Assembly: GCA_028708945.1 (NCBI GenBank)
Contig: JAQVXV010000009.1
Coordinates: 1 to 34,502 of the forward strand
Source: Bacilli bacterium
Lineage (GTDB): Bacteria > Bacillota_I > Bacilli_A > RF39 > UBA660
Reading direction: 5' to 3'
Length of the DNA: 34,502 nucleotides
The position numbers and the translations under genes are program-made. This document shows, piece by piece, positions 7,048-13,022 of this stretch. How positions within the stretch are numbered: the first letter of the stretch is position 1; each line of letters begins with the position of its first letter. The notes beneath the pieces were generated by a model. That model saw only the letters and a list, made by a program, of their open reading frames with translations, had not been told where the DNA came from and ran no database searches.

Positions 7048-7209
7048 ATTAATAAAAATATTGAATACTCACAAGACTGGTTAACAAAGGAAATAATAAA
7101 AACACACTTTAAAGAAAAAGAAACAAGGAAAAAAGAAATGATTGAAATTAGTAAAATAGATTTATTAAGAACAATAATTAAATTTATAAAATTAAATCAG
7201 GGGGAATAA
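7048..7209 (+). other. Short open frame without a standard start codon
   Basis: Right after the second repeat copy a frame is open from 7036 to TAA at 7207-7209, with no in-frame ATG, GTG or TTG before ATG 7138. ATT at 7048 sits seven bases after GGAGAG and could act as a rare start, giving a 53-aa charged peptide (INKNIEYSQDWLTKEIIKTH at its start). Alternatively only 23 aa from ATG 7138 are made, or the gene lost its 5' end when the repeat was inserted. Not recognised. Confidence 0.3.
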
Positions 7210-7222
7210 AATAGGAGGAAGA

Positions 7223-7666
7223 ATGAATTTATACGAGTTGCAAAAAGAATATAATAGCAAAAAAACATTATTGAAATATGCCAGAAATAAAATAATATAT
7301 TTAAGAAACAGTCTTGAGCCTGGAGCAAGTGGGATTAAGGAAGAAGTAGTTAGTGGTAGCCGATATAAAAAAGACATATCAGATACTATGGCAGAAATCA
7401 TATATTTAGAAGAAGAAATAAAAATGTATGAAGAAGAACTAAATTTATTAACTCCTATATTACAGGAACTAGAAGACCAATATAAAGAGTATAATGATAT
7501 ATATAAGAGAGTGTATTACGACTATTACATTAAAAGAGATAGTGCAGACAAGATCGGATTAAAACATAACTACAGTAGAGCCCAAGTTTACAGAATTATT
7601 AATAAAATAGATGAAGAGTTGTTTCCTGAAAACATGAGACGAAATGAGACAATCGATTTGATATAA
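7223..7666 (+). CDS. ArpU/DUF1492-type late transcription regulator
   Basis: 147 aa. The N-terminal 100 residues are helical (ELQKEYNSKKTLLKYARNKI, with a middle break PGASGIKEEVVSG). The C-terminal region resembles sigma region 4 helix-turn-helix: VYYDYYIKRDSADKIGLKHN then YSRAQVYRIINKID. The last residues MRRNET are typical of this family. These proteins are encoded just before the packaging and structural genes and control late transcription. AGGAGG at 7213-7218 precedes ATG 7223. The gene's 3' end itself carries a promoter with two ATGAGAC repeats, its likely target. Confidence 0.78.
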   Translation: MNLYELQKEYNSKKTLLKYARNKIIYLRNSLEPGASGIKEEVVSGSRYKKDISDTMAEIIYLEEEIKMYEEELNLLTPILQELEDQYKEYNDIYKRVYYDYYIKRDSADKIGLKHNYSRAQVYRIINKIDEELFPENMRRNETIDLI

Positions 7667-7667
7667 T
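7634..7667 (+). promoter_or_regulatory. Probable late promoter with ATGAGAC activator repeats
   Basis: TGATATAAT at 7659-7667 is an extended -10 element. The -35 position (about 7639-7644, ACGAAA) has no match to TTGACA. Two direct ATGAGAC repeats at 7634-7640 and 7644-7650, one helical turn apart, cover the -35 area, the expected layout for an activator-dependent promoter. All lies at the end of the late-regulator gene. Confidence 0.6.
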
Positions 7668-7673
7668 GGTAGT

Positions 7674-7885
7674 GTGAAAGATTTATACATAGTATAAGAT
7701 TTCATTTTCATAAACAACCTCATTCTTGGCGAGAATTATTTCTTGCTATGTGAGAATTATTATCACTCCACCGTAAGGAGAAAGATTATAAAAGTGATTT
7801 TATAATGTATAACGTGGTTTTAATTCTTACATAGGAACAATTAATTTTGTTCTTCTTTAAGAGCAACGACTGATAGGTTGCTCTT
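7674..7885 (+). ncRNA. Structured leader RNA upstream of late genes
   Basis: No coding frame fits here, but the strand folds strongly. CTATGTGAGAATTA (7746-7759) pairs with TAATTCTTACATAG (7821-7834), 14 pairs with one G-U. It encloses a perfect 9-bp hairpin, ATTATAAAA/TTTTATAAT (7785-7806). TTATAC/GTATAA (7683-7697) and GGAACAA/TTGTTCT (7834-7853) flank it. GAGAATTATT occurs at 7731-7740 and 7752-7761, so two pairing partners compete. The 3' end is a terminator hairpin. The 5' end is inferred from the promoter. Family not recognised. Confidence 0.5.
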
Positions 7886-7888
7886 TTA
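7859..7888 (+). terminator. Intrinsic terminator in late leader
   Basis: AAGAGCAAC (7859-7867) pairs with GTTGCTCTT (7877-7885) around a 9-base loop, and T bases follow. A perfect 9-bp stem. Confidence 0.7.
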
Positions 7889-7899
7889 ATATGATTATT

Positions 7900-7921
7900 A
7901 ACTCTTTAACGAGAGTTTTTT
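7900..7921 (+). terminator. Second tandem intrinsic terminator
   Basis: AACTCT (7900-7905) pairs with AGAGTT (7912-7917), followed by a T-rich run to 7921. Short stem, so probably weaker than the one at 7859. With the first it forms a tandem block ahead of gene 7937. Confidence 0.6.
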
Positions 7922-7936
7922 ATATGGGAGGTTATT

Positions 7937-8062
7937 ATGGAAACATTATTATCGATTATAGTTGGAATATTAATATTGTTATTTGCCGTTATTATGGTTA
8001 TAGCAAATGCCAACAAAGATGAAATATGGGAAAAGCTTTATAAAAAATTAGGGTTAAAATGA
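7937..8062 (+). CDS. Small single-span membrane protein, 41 aa
   Basis: ATG 7937 follows GGGAGG at 7926-7931. The product has a membrane segment at residues 3-24 (TLLSIIVGILILLFAVIMVI) and a short charged tail (NKDEIWEKLYKKLGLK), presumably cytoplasmic. The stop overlaps the next ATG (ATGA). Function unknown; it is the first gene after the late leader, far from the holin gene. Confidence 0.65.
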   Translation: METLLSIIVGILILLFAVIMVIANANKDEIWEKLYKKLGLK

Positions 8063-8424
8063 CAAATAGAAAACAAGATTATAAAAGGGAATTAAAAAGA
8101 GATATGATACTTGTATATGGGCTATTATGTTGGGGAGACGAACTATGGTTACCTGATAATCAAAACATAATCACTGCTCATCATATTTTGCCTGTTAGAA
8201 AAAAAGGAAAATTAGAATGGGGCAATATAGCATTGTTAAGTCAATATTTCCATGATTTTTTTAACCGAATAGAAAAAGTCGATAAAAGACTAGCAGATGA
8301 ATTAAATGATTTATTTATAGAGTTAAACCGAAGTATGAGTATGCCAACGAATCAGCATTACAACGATGTTGATTTTTTAATGAATAAAGCAGAGTATAAG
8401 CACGGAATAGAGCTGAGAAGATGA
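8059..8424 (+). CDS. HNH-like nuclease-fold protein
   Basis: 121 aa with an HNH-like pattern: HH in ITAHHILPVRKKGKL, N in EWGNIALLSQ, and H in YFHDFFNRIE, about residues 34-75. No zinc-binding Cys pairs. HNH phage proteins nick DNA or assist terminase; this one is distinct from the HNH gene next to TerS (11642). The first residues are basic. Overlaps both neighbours by four bases. The fold is likely, the activity uncertain. Confidence 0.55.
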   Translation: MTNRKQDYKRELKRDMILVYGLLCWGDELWLPDNQNIITAHHILPVRKKGKLEWGNIALLSQYFHDFFNRIEKVDKRLADELNDLFIELNRSMSMPTNQHYNDVDFLMNKAEYKHGIELRR

Positions 8425-8606
8425 AAAGGAACGAAATAGGGGGAATTTGTGATTTAAAATACTTTATGGAACACAGATGTATTAGATGTCCCCGAGAAGA
8501 AGAGTGTGATAGATATGAAAAAAATCGTAAAAGTAGAGAAAATAAGAAGTTATCAAACTCTCGTTTACAAAAACGGAAAAAAATCATATCAAAAAAAAGT
8601 ATATGA
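8421..8606 (+). CDS. Small Cys-rich, probably zinc-binding protein
   Basis: 61 aa starting with ATGA overlap on the previous gene. Cysteines at 10, 20, 23 and 29 (GGICDLKYFMEHRCIRCPRE, then EECDRY) could bind one metal ion. The rest is very basic. Its 3' part overlaps the RusA gene by about 90 bases in another frame, unusually long for this genome, so the C-terminal tail may be constrained by RusA. Not recognised. Confidence 0.5.
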   Translation: MKRNEIGGICDLKYFMEHRCIRCPREEECDRYEKNRKSRENKKLSNSRLQKRKKIISKKSI

Positions 8607-8862
8607 AGAATATCAGAAAGAAATAATATACCAGTTAATAGGGCTACCTAAAATAAATGATTTAAGAGATTTAGAAGTATCAATACATTTTAAATGTGAA
8701 AATAAGACAGTAGGAGATTTAGACAACATAACAAAACCTATACTAGACATCTTACAAAGAAATGGCTACATAGTAAACGACAAACAAATAACCGAACTAA
8801 ATCTTAAAAAAAGTTTTGGGCATAAAGAAAACACGATAGAGATGGAAATAGAGGAGGTATAA
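8515..8862 (+). CDS. rusA: RusA-type Holliday junction resolvase
   Basis: RusA endonucleases cut four-way DNA junctions symmetrically. The active-site block is clear: GDLDNITKPILDILQRNGYI (acidic residues and a Lys), then NDKQITELNLKKSF. About 115 aa is the usual size. GTG 8506 is also in frame, but ATG 8515 has the better spacing to GAAGAG at 8498-8503. Overlaps the Cys-rich gene upstream. Likely resolves recombination or replication intermediates before packaging. Confidence 0.85.
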   Translation: MKKIVKVEKIRSYQTLVYKNGKKSYQKKVYEEYQKEIIYQLIGLPKINDLRDLEVSIHFKCENKTVGDLDNITKPILDILQRNGYIVNDKQITELNLKKSFGHKENTIEMEIEEV

Positions 8863-8865
8863 GAT

Positions 8866-9015
8866 ATGGAAAAGATAATAGGTAAAAATCAAGTTCCAAT
8901 GCAAGGTCACAAGCACTGCATAACTAAAAAGGAAATGAAAAAGTACAGGAACTTAGCAATATTAATATGCTTAGGCAATTTATTGCTAGGGTTTATGATA
9001 GGGTTGTTTATATGA
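8866..9015 (+). CDS. Small membrane protein, 49 aa
   Basis: ATG 8866 follows GAGGAGG at 8851-8857. The N-terminal part is polar and basic (KNQVPMQGHKHCITKKEMKK) and the C-terminal 20 residues are a membrane span (LAILICLGNLLLGFMIGLFI). This predicts an N-in single-span protein. The stop overlaps the next ATG. Function unknown. Confidence 0.6.
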   Translation: MEKIIGKNQVPMQGHKHCITKKEMKKYRNLAILICLGNLLLGFMIGLFI

Positions 9016-9155
9016 TAGATATACAATTAACTAAAGAAGAAATAGAAGCAATAATAAATAATATTGAATATGCCAACAGCTATTATCCTGGCGATAACGA
9101 AAGAGACAACAAAATAATAGAAAAATTAAATAAATTATTAGAAGATACTAAATAA
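9012..9155 (+). CDS. Small hypothetical protein, 47 aa
   Basis: ATG 9012 overlaps the previous stop (ATGA), preferred over an in-frame upstream start at 8967 inside the membrane-protein gene. The product (MIDIQLTKEEIEAIINNIEY onwards) is acidic and helical, like short phage proteins of unknown role. Its stop codon lies in the loop of an intrinsic terminator. Confidence 0.55.
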   Translation: MIDIQLTKEEIEAIINNIEYANSYYPGDNERDNKIIEKLNKLLEDTK

Positions 9156-9167
9156 GGTATCTTTTTT
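9142..9167 (+). terminator. Intrinsic terminator before the glycosylation cassette
   Basis: AAGATAC (9142-9148) pairs with GTATCTT (9157-9163), followed by a T run. It ends the RusA-region transcripts just before the glycosyltransferase genes, so these may have their own control or depend on readthrough. Confidence 0.75.
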
Positions 9168-9215
9168 ATTTAATTAAATACATTCAATGGAGGAATAAAA
9201 AAAGTAGGTGTAATA

Positions 9216-9899
9216 ATGACATTTAGCATAATAATACCCAATTATAATTGTGGAAAATATATTAAAGAGTGCATAGATAGTATATTTAACCAAACATTTA
9301 AAGATTATGAAGTAATAGTTATAGATGATGGATCAACCGATAATAGTATAGAAGTTATTAAAAACTATAATGTTAAAATATTGCATACCAAAAGGAAATA
9401 TGCAGGTGGAGCTAGAAATAAAGGAATAGAAGAAGCAACAGGGGAATATATCATATTTTTAGATAGTGATGATTGGTTATATGATAATCAAGTATTAGAA
9501 AGACTAAATAATAAAATAACTGATGAAGAATTAATTTTTTTAGGATTTTATAATGAAAAATACCAAAGAGCATTATATTCAAAGAAAAATACTAAAGAAG
9601 AAAGAATAGAAAAAGATAAATGGATAGGATGTCCTTCAAAATGTTGGAAACGAGAATTTATTAAATGGAAATTTCCAGAAAAAATGTTTTTAGAAGATGT
9701 TTATTTTGTTTTAAAAGGTTATTGTGAAGTAGAAAAATGGGCTGAATTAGACGGCTTGTTTTTTTATTATAGAAATAGATTAGATAGTACTCAGAATAGC
9801 AAAGAGAAAGAAGATTATAGGGAAATTTCAAAACAACATATTAAGAAATTAATAGAAGAATATCCGCAATATAAAATTCAACTTGAAAAGAGGTTATAA
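9216..9899 (+). CDS. Family 2 glycosyltransferase (GT-A)
   Basis: 227 aa with the GT2 signature: SIIIPNYNCGKYIKECIDSI at the N-terminus, DDGSTDNS at 37-44 (nucleotide binding), the DxD-type motif DSDDW at 83-87 (metal and sugar-nucleotide), and an acceptor-side ED motif (MFLEDVYF). It transfers a sugar from a nucleotide donor; the acceptor is unknown. No membrane segment, so it probably acts in the cytoplasm. AGGTG precedes ATG 9216. It is followed one base later by the nucleotidyltransferase-GT4 fusion. Glycosyltransferases are rare between the replication and packaging modules of small siphophages. Confidence 0.88.
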   Translation: MTFSIIIPNYNCGKYIKECIDSIFNQTFKDYEVIVIDDGSTDNSIEVIKNYNVKILHTKRKYAGGARNKGIEEATGEYIIFLDSDDWLYDNQVLERLNNKITDEELIFLGFYNEKYQRALYSKKNTKEERIEKDKWIGCPSKCWKREFIKWKFPEKMFLEDVYFVLKGYCEVEKWAELDGLFFYYRNRLDSTQNSKEKEDYREISKQHIKKLIEEYPQYKIQLEKRL

Positions 9900-9900
9900 A

Positions 9901-11472
9901 ATGAGAGTAATTATAATGGCTGATGGGCAAGGAAAAAGATGGAATAACTACACAGGAGTGCCTAAGCATTTAGCATTAATTAATGGAGAAACAATTTTAA
10001 ATAGAACAGTAAGATTATTGAAAGAAAATGGTATTGAAAATATATATATTACTTCACACGATAAGAGATACGATATAGATGGTACAACAAGATACGAGCC
10101 AAGAAACAACGTTTATGAAATAGATAGATTTTGTGCTTGTTATCCCATATGGGAAGAAGAAACCTTATTTATGTATGGCGATGTTTATTATTCAGAAGAA
10201 GTAATTAAAACAATAGTTGATGAAGATAAAGGCGACTTTACTTACTTTGGAAGATTTGGAGCAAGCAAAGTTAAATGCCACGGAGAAATATTTGCTATAA
10301 AAATAAAAAATAAAGAAAAATTCAACGAGGCTTGTTCGTTTATAAGAAATGGTTTAAAAAAAGGAACAATCAAACGAGGAATAGGATGGGAAACATATAA
10401 ATATTTAAGCGGTAAAGATGTAAATATGAGTATGTTAGAGTTTAAGAATTGGATGAACGAAGAACATCCTTTTTTTGTTAAAATAAATGATGATACTGAC
10501 GACTTTGATATTCCTGAAGAATATGACAATTTTATAGGTAAAAAAAAGATAGTATTTTACTTATCAAGTCCAAGAATTGGGGGAACTTATAAAGCAACAC
10601 TAGAACTAATAAAAAAAATATATAAATTATATAATGTTATTGTTGCTTTTGATGATTTATGTGATGTCAATTTATTAGTAGAGTTAAGTGATTATGCTGA
10701 TGTAATAAACGTTAGATATAAGACAGTTAAATGTGATTTATTGATTTATGTCGGTTATTACGGAAATTCAAACAATATGATTACTAAAAAGAAAATACAA
10801 TGGAATCACACATCAGTAGAAGAAGTTGCGGCTAACTTAATAAAAAGAAATGTTGATTATTGGATAACTGTATCAGAGGAAAGTAAAAGGCAATTAAAAA
10901 ATAGATTTGATGTTGATAGTATGGTTGTAAGAAATGAGATTGTCGATGTTAAAGAATTGATGAAAGAAAAAGTAGAATTAAAGAAAGCCAAACTTAATTT
11001 AGTAACAATTTCAAGAATAGCAATAGAAAAAGGTTTTTCAAGAATGTTTAAGTTTGTTAATGAATTAAGAAAAAACAATATTGATTTTATTTGGTATTTT
11101 GTAGGAGATGCAAGAACTAAAGATTACAGCAAACAAATAAGAGATATATTTAAAGACTTTCCAGAAGTCATATTTGTTGGTAACAAATTAAATCCTTATC
11201 CATACTTAAAAAATGCTGATTATGGGATTATATTAAGTGATCGCGAAAGTGATTGCCTTTTTGTAAGAGAATGTAGAAAGATAAATTTACCTGTAATAGT
11301 AACAAATTGGCGAGGTATAGAAGAACAAGTCATAGATGGCAATAATGGTTATATATTGGATATGGAATTAAGTAATTTAGATATAGACAAGATAATGAAA
11401 AAAGAACTCAAGCCAAAAAATAAAATTGAAAGCGAGTATGAAAAATGGATAGAATTAATAGAGAAATGTTAG
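9901..11472 (+). CDS. Fusion: sugar nucleotidyltransferase plus GT4-type glycosyltransferase
   Basis: 523 aa, two enzymes in one chain. Residues 1-205 are a sugar-1-phosphate nucleotidyltransferase: MADGQGKRW at 6-14, PK at 21-22, and metal Asp in MYGDVYY (D94). Residues 213-523 are a GT-B glycosyltransferase of GT4 type: SSPRIGGTYKATLELI, WITVSEESKRQL, the donor-site ISRIAIEKGFSRM at about 370, and the EX7E pair E449/E457. The chain may make its sugar nucleotide and use it. A TTG start at 9883 is in frame, but ATG 9901 with AAAAGAGG upstream is preferred. Acceptor unknown; host-derived acquisition is likely. Confidence 0.85.
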   Translation: MRVIIMADGQGKRWNNYTGVPKHLALINGETILNRTVRLLKENGIENIYITSHDKRYDIDGTTRYEPRNNVYEIDRFCACYPIWEEETLFMYGDVYYSEEVIKTIVDEDKGDFTYFGRFGASKVKCHGEIFAIKIKNKEKFNEACSFIRNGLKKGTIKRGIGWETYKYLSGKDVNMSMLEFKNWMNEEHPFFVKINDDTDDFDIPEEYDNFIGKKKIVFYLSSPRIGGTYKATLELIKKIYKLYNVIVAFDDLCDVNLLVELSDYADVINVRYKTVKCDLLIYVGYYGNSNNMITKKKIQWNHTSVEEVAANLIKRNVDYWITVSEESKRQLKNRFDVDSMVVRNEIVDVKELMKEKVELKKAKLNLVTISRIAIEKGFSRMFKFVNELRKNNIDFIWYFVGDARTKDYSKQIRDIFKDFPEVIFVGNKLNPYPYLKNADYGIILSDRESDCLFVRECRKINLPVIVTNWRGIEEQVIDGNNGYILDMELSNLDIDKIMKKELKPKNKIESEYEKWIELIEKC

Positions 11473-11645
11473 TACTAATAACTAAACCATTTTACGACAG
11501 TACTTTAAAATCACAAAAAGGGCTTAAACGAGATACACTTCGCACTAGAGGGAAAACAATTAATGTATCTATAAAACGAGGCATTGAAATAGTCAATAAT
11601 AAATATGGAGTGGTTATTGAAATACCTAAAAGAGTGATAGAGTGA
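11466..11645 (+). CDS. Small conserved late-region protein, 59 aa
   Basis: Begins MLVLITKPFYDSTLKSQKG and has the segment INVSIKRGIEIVNNKYGVVI, a pattern seen in small uncharacterised phage proteins ahead of HNH and terminase genes (FYD...G..F.VS..R...I). ATG 11466 overlaps the previous stop; an in-frame ATG at 11445 has no ribosome site. Its own stop overlaps the GTG start of the HNH gene. Confidence 0.6.
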   Translation: MLVLITKPFYDSTLKSQKGLKRDTLRTRGKTINVSIKRGIEIVNNKYGVVIEIPKRVIE

Positions 11646-12007
11646 AAGTTAGAAGAAAAAAAAGAGTACATCACGATTGGGCAAAAGAAATAACTAAAGG
11701 GAATGTAATTGCTTTTTATAAATCAACTGATTGGGATATAGCAAGAGAAAAGCGATTAGAAGTTGATAAATATGCTTGTCAATTCTTTTTAGGCAATTAT
11801 GATGATGGAATACATAAATCATACAAAATACAGTTAAAGAAAGCAGATACAGTACATCATAAAATACCAGTAAAGGAAAGACCAGACTTAGCACTAGATT
11901 TAAACAACCTAGTAAGTCTATCATTTGAAGCACACGAGATAATAGAAGATAGACATAGATTTTATTTTAGAAGAAAGAAAAAACCATTAACAGAGGAGAA
12001 GTGGTAA
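11642..12007 (+). CDS. HNH endonuclease of the packaging module
   Basis: 121 aa; the HNH core is HH in ADTVHHKIPVKERPDL, N in LDLNNLVSLSFEAH, and the last H in SFEAHEIIEDRH, about residues 64-104. In HK97-like cos phages an HNH gene next to terS assists the terminase in cutting and packaging DNA. The N-terminus is basic. The start is GTG 11642 with TGA overlap. Terminase genes follow within 700 bases, which fits this role. No zinc Cys pairs. Confidence 0.75.
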   Translation: MKVRRKKRVHHDWAKEITKGNVIAFYKSTDWDIAREKRLEVDKYACQFFLGNYDDGIHKSYKIQLKKADTVHHKIPVKERPDLALDLNNLVSLSFEAHEIIEDRHRFYFRRKKKPLTEEKW

Positions 12008-12009
12008 TA

Positions 12010-12429
12010 ATGAAATTAGAACACTTAATAGAAGCTTATAAATATAAAGAGATAAAAGCAGAGATAACTAAACAAGAAGATAAGGCAGGAGTAATTAAGT
12101 TTAATGATTATATATACGCTACTTATTATGAAGATGATGAGATAGTAAAGAGTATACAAGTGTTTGCCAATACAATAGTAGGTAAAGAAATAAACAATCA
12201 AGTAGAACATACTATCAATTTATTAAAGGTGTTATCAAACACAATAGAACTATTAACTAATGTAAGTGAAGAAGTAAGGAATATGATATTAGATACATTA
12301 GGTTTATTTAATAATACATTTAAAGATGGTAAACAAGTTAAGTACAATGGCTATGGATACAAGATAGAGATAGCAGATGGATTGATACTGTTTACTATAG
12401 GAGAGATAGATAATGAAGAAGATAATTAA
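12010..12429 (+). CDS. Hypothetical protein, 139 aa, packaging region
   Basis: Unrecognised. Helical N-terminal half and C-terminal beta strands (GYGYKIEIADGLILFTIGEI). GAGGAG at 11993-11998 precedes both GTG 12001 and ATG 12010; ATG has the more workable spacing. It overlaps the following membrane-protein gene by 17 bases. Cytosolic, acidic. No motif known to me. Confidence 0.6.
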   Translation: MKLEHLIEAYKYKEIKAEITKQEDKAGVIKFNDYIYATYYEDDEIVKSIQVFANTIVGKEINNQVEHTINLLKVLSNTIELLTNVSEEVRNMILDTLGLFNNTFKDGKQVKYNGYGYKIEIADGLILFTIGEIDNEEDN

Positions 12430-12577
12430 TATACTAAATAGATTAATAAACAAATTAAATAATATGAGTGATAGAGATAAGATGATACTAGGGTACATAT
12501 GTATAACATTATTAGTATTAGTGCCTATGGTAGGTATATTAGGTGGTATTATTAAACTAATACAATGGATATTATAA
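12413..12577 (+). CDS. Small membrane protein, 54 aa
   Basis: ATG 12413 lies eight bases after GGAGAG, inside the 3' end of the previous gene. Residues 1-24 are amphipathic and basic; 25-47 form a membrane span (YICITLLVLVPMVGILGGII). Function unknown. It is the last gene before the candidate cos region. Confidence 0.6.
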   Translation: MKKIINILNRLINKLNNMSDRDKMILGYICITLLVLVPMVGILGGIIKLIQWIL

Positions 12578-12686
12578 TAAATCCCCCCATCAATTCCTAG
12601 AGAGTAAAATTTTCTTATAGGGAACGGGTGTTGGGAACTTACTAAATATAAATATTTAACAATCACGTATGAAAGGGGGTAGTTGT
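12578..12686 (+). other. Non-coding gap before terS, candidate cos region
   Basis: 109 bases without a gene, between the HNH-linked genes and terS. A C run (CCCCCC, about 12584-12589) and two GGGAAC copies (12620-12625, 12633-12638) surround GGGTGTTGGG. A G/C-rich stretch here stands out in AT-rich DNA, and the position matches cos sites of HNH-TerS-TerL phages. The exact cut cannot be read from sequence. Confidence 0.4.
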
Positions 12687-13022
12687 ATGGCTAAACCTAA
12701 AAACGAAAAATACAATTTAATAAAAGAAGATTTAAAAGACCAATTAATAGATCAAAACAAACTAGGTCATCAATACGATGATTTGTTAGACCACGCAGTT
12801 TATTTATTCGAATTAAAGGATAAGCTCCAAAATGACATAAATAAGAATGGTATAAGAATAAAATCAATGACAGGTAACGGATACGAAAAAGAAGATGATA
12901 ATAAAAGTGTTGATAAATTATTAAAAGTATCTGCTCAACTAATGAAAGTATTAAATGATTTGGGATTGAAAGAACCAACCGTTGATACAGGCGGTGAAAA
13001 TAATGATGAAGATTTATTGTAA
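12687..13022 (+). CDS. terS: Terminase small subunit, P27-like
   Basis: 111 aa, helical. The terminase small subunit recognises the phage packaging site and hands DNA to the large subunit. The pattern LIDQNKLGHQYDDLLDHAVY, then IKSMTGNGYEKEDDNKSVDK and LLKVSAQLMKVLNDLGL fits the P27 family. An in-frame ATG at 12669 exists, but ATG 12687 has GGGGG at 12674-12678 at good distance. The end overlaps TerL by 20 bases. Confidence 0.8.
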   Translation: MAKPKNEKYNLIKEDLKDQLIDQNKLGHQYDDLLDHAVYLFELKDKLQNDINKNGIRIKSMTGNGYEKEDDNKSVDKLLKVSAQLMKVLNDLGLKEPTVDTGGENNDEDLL

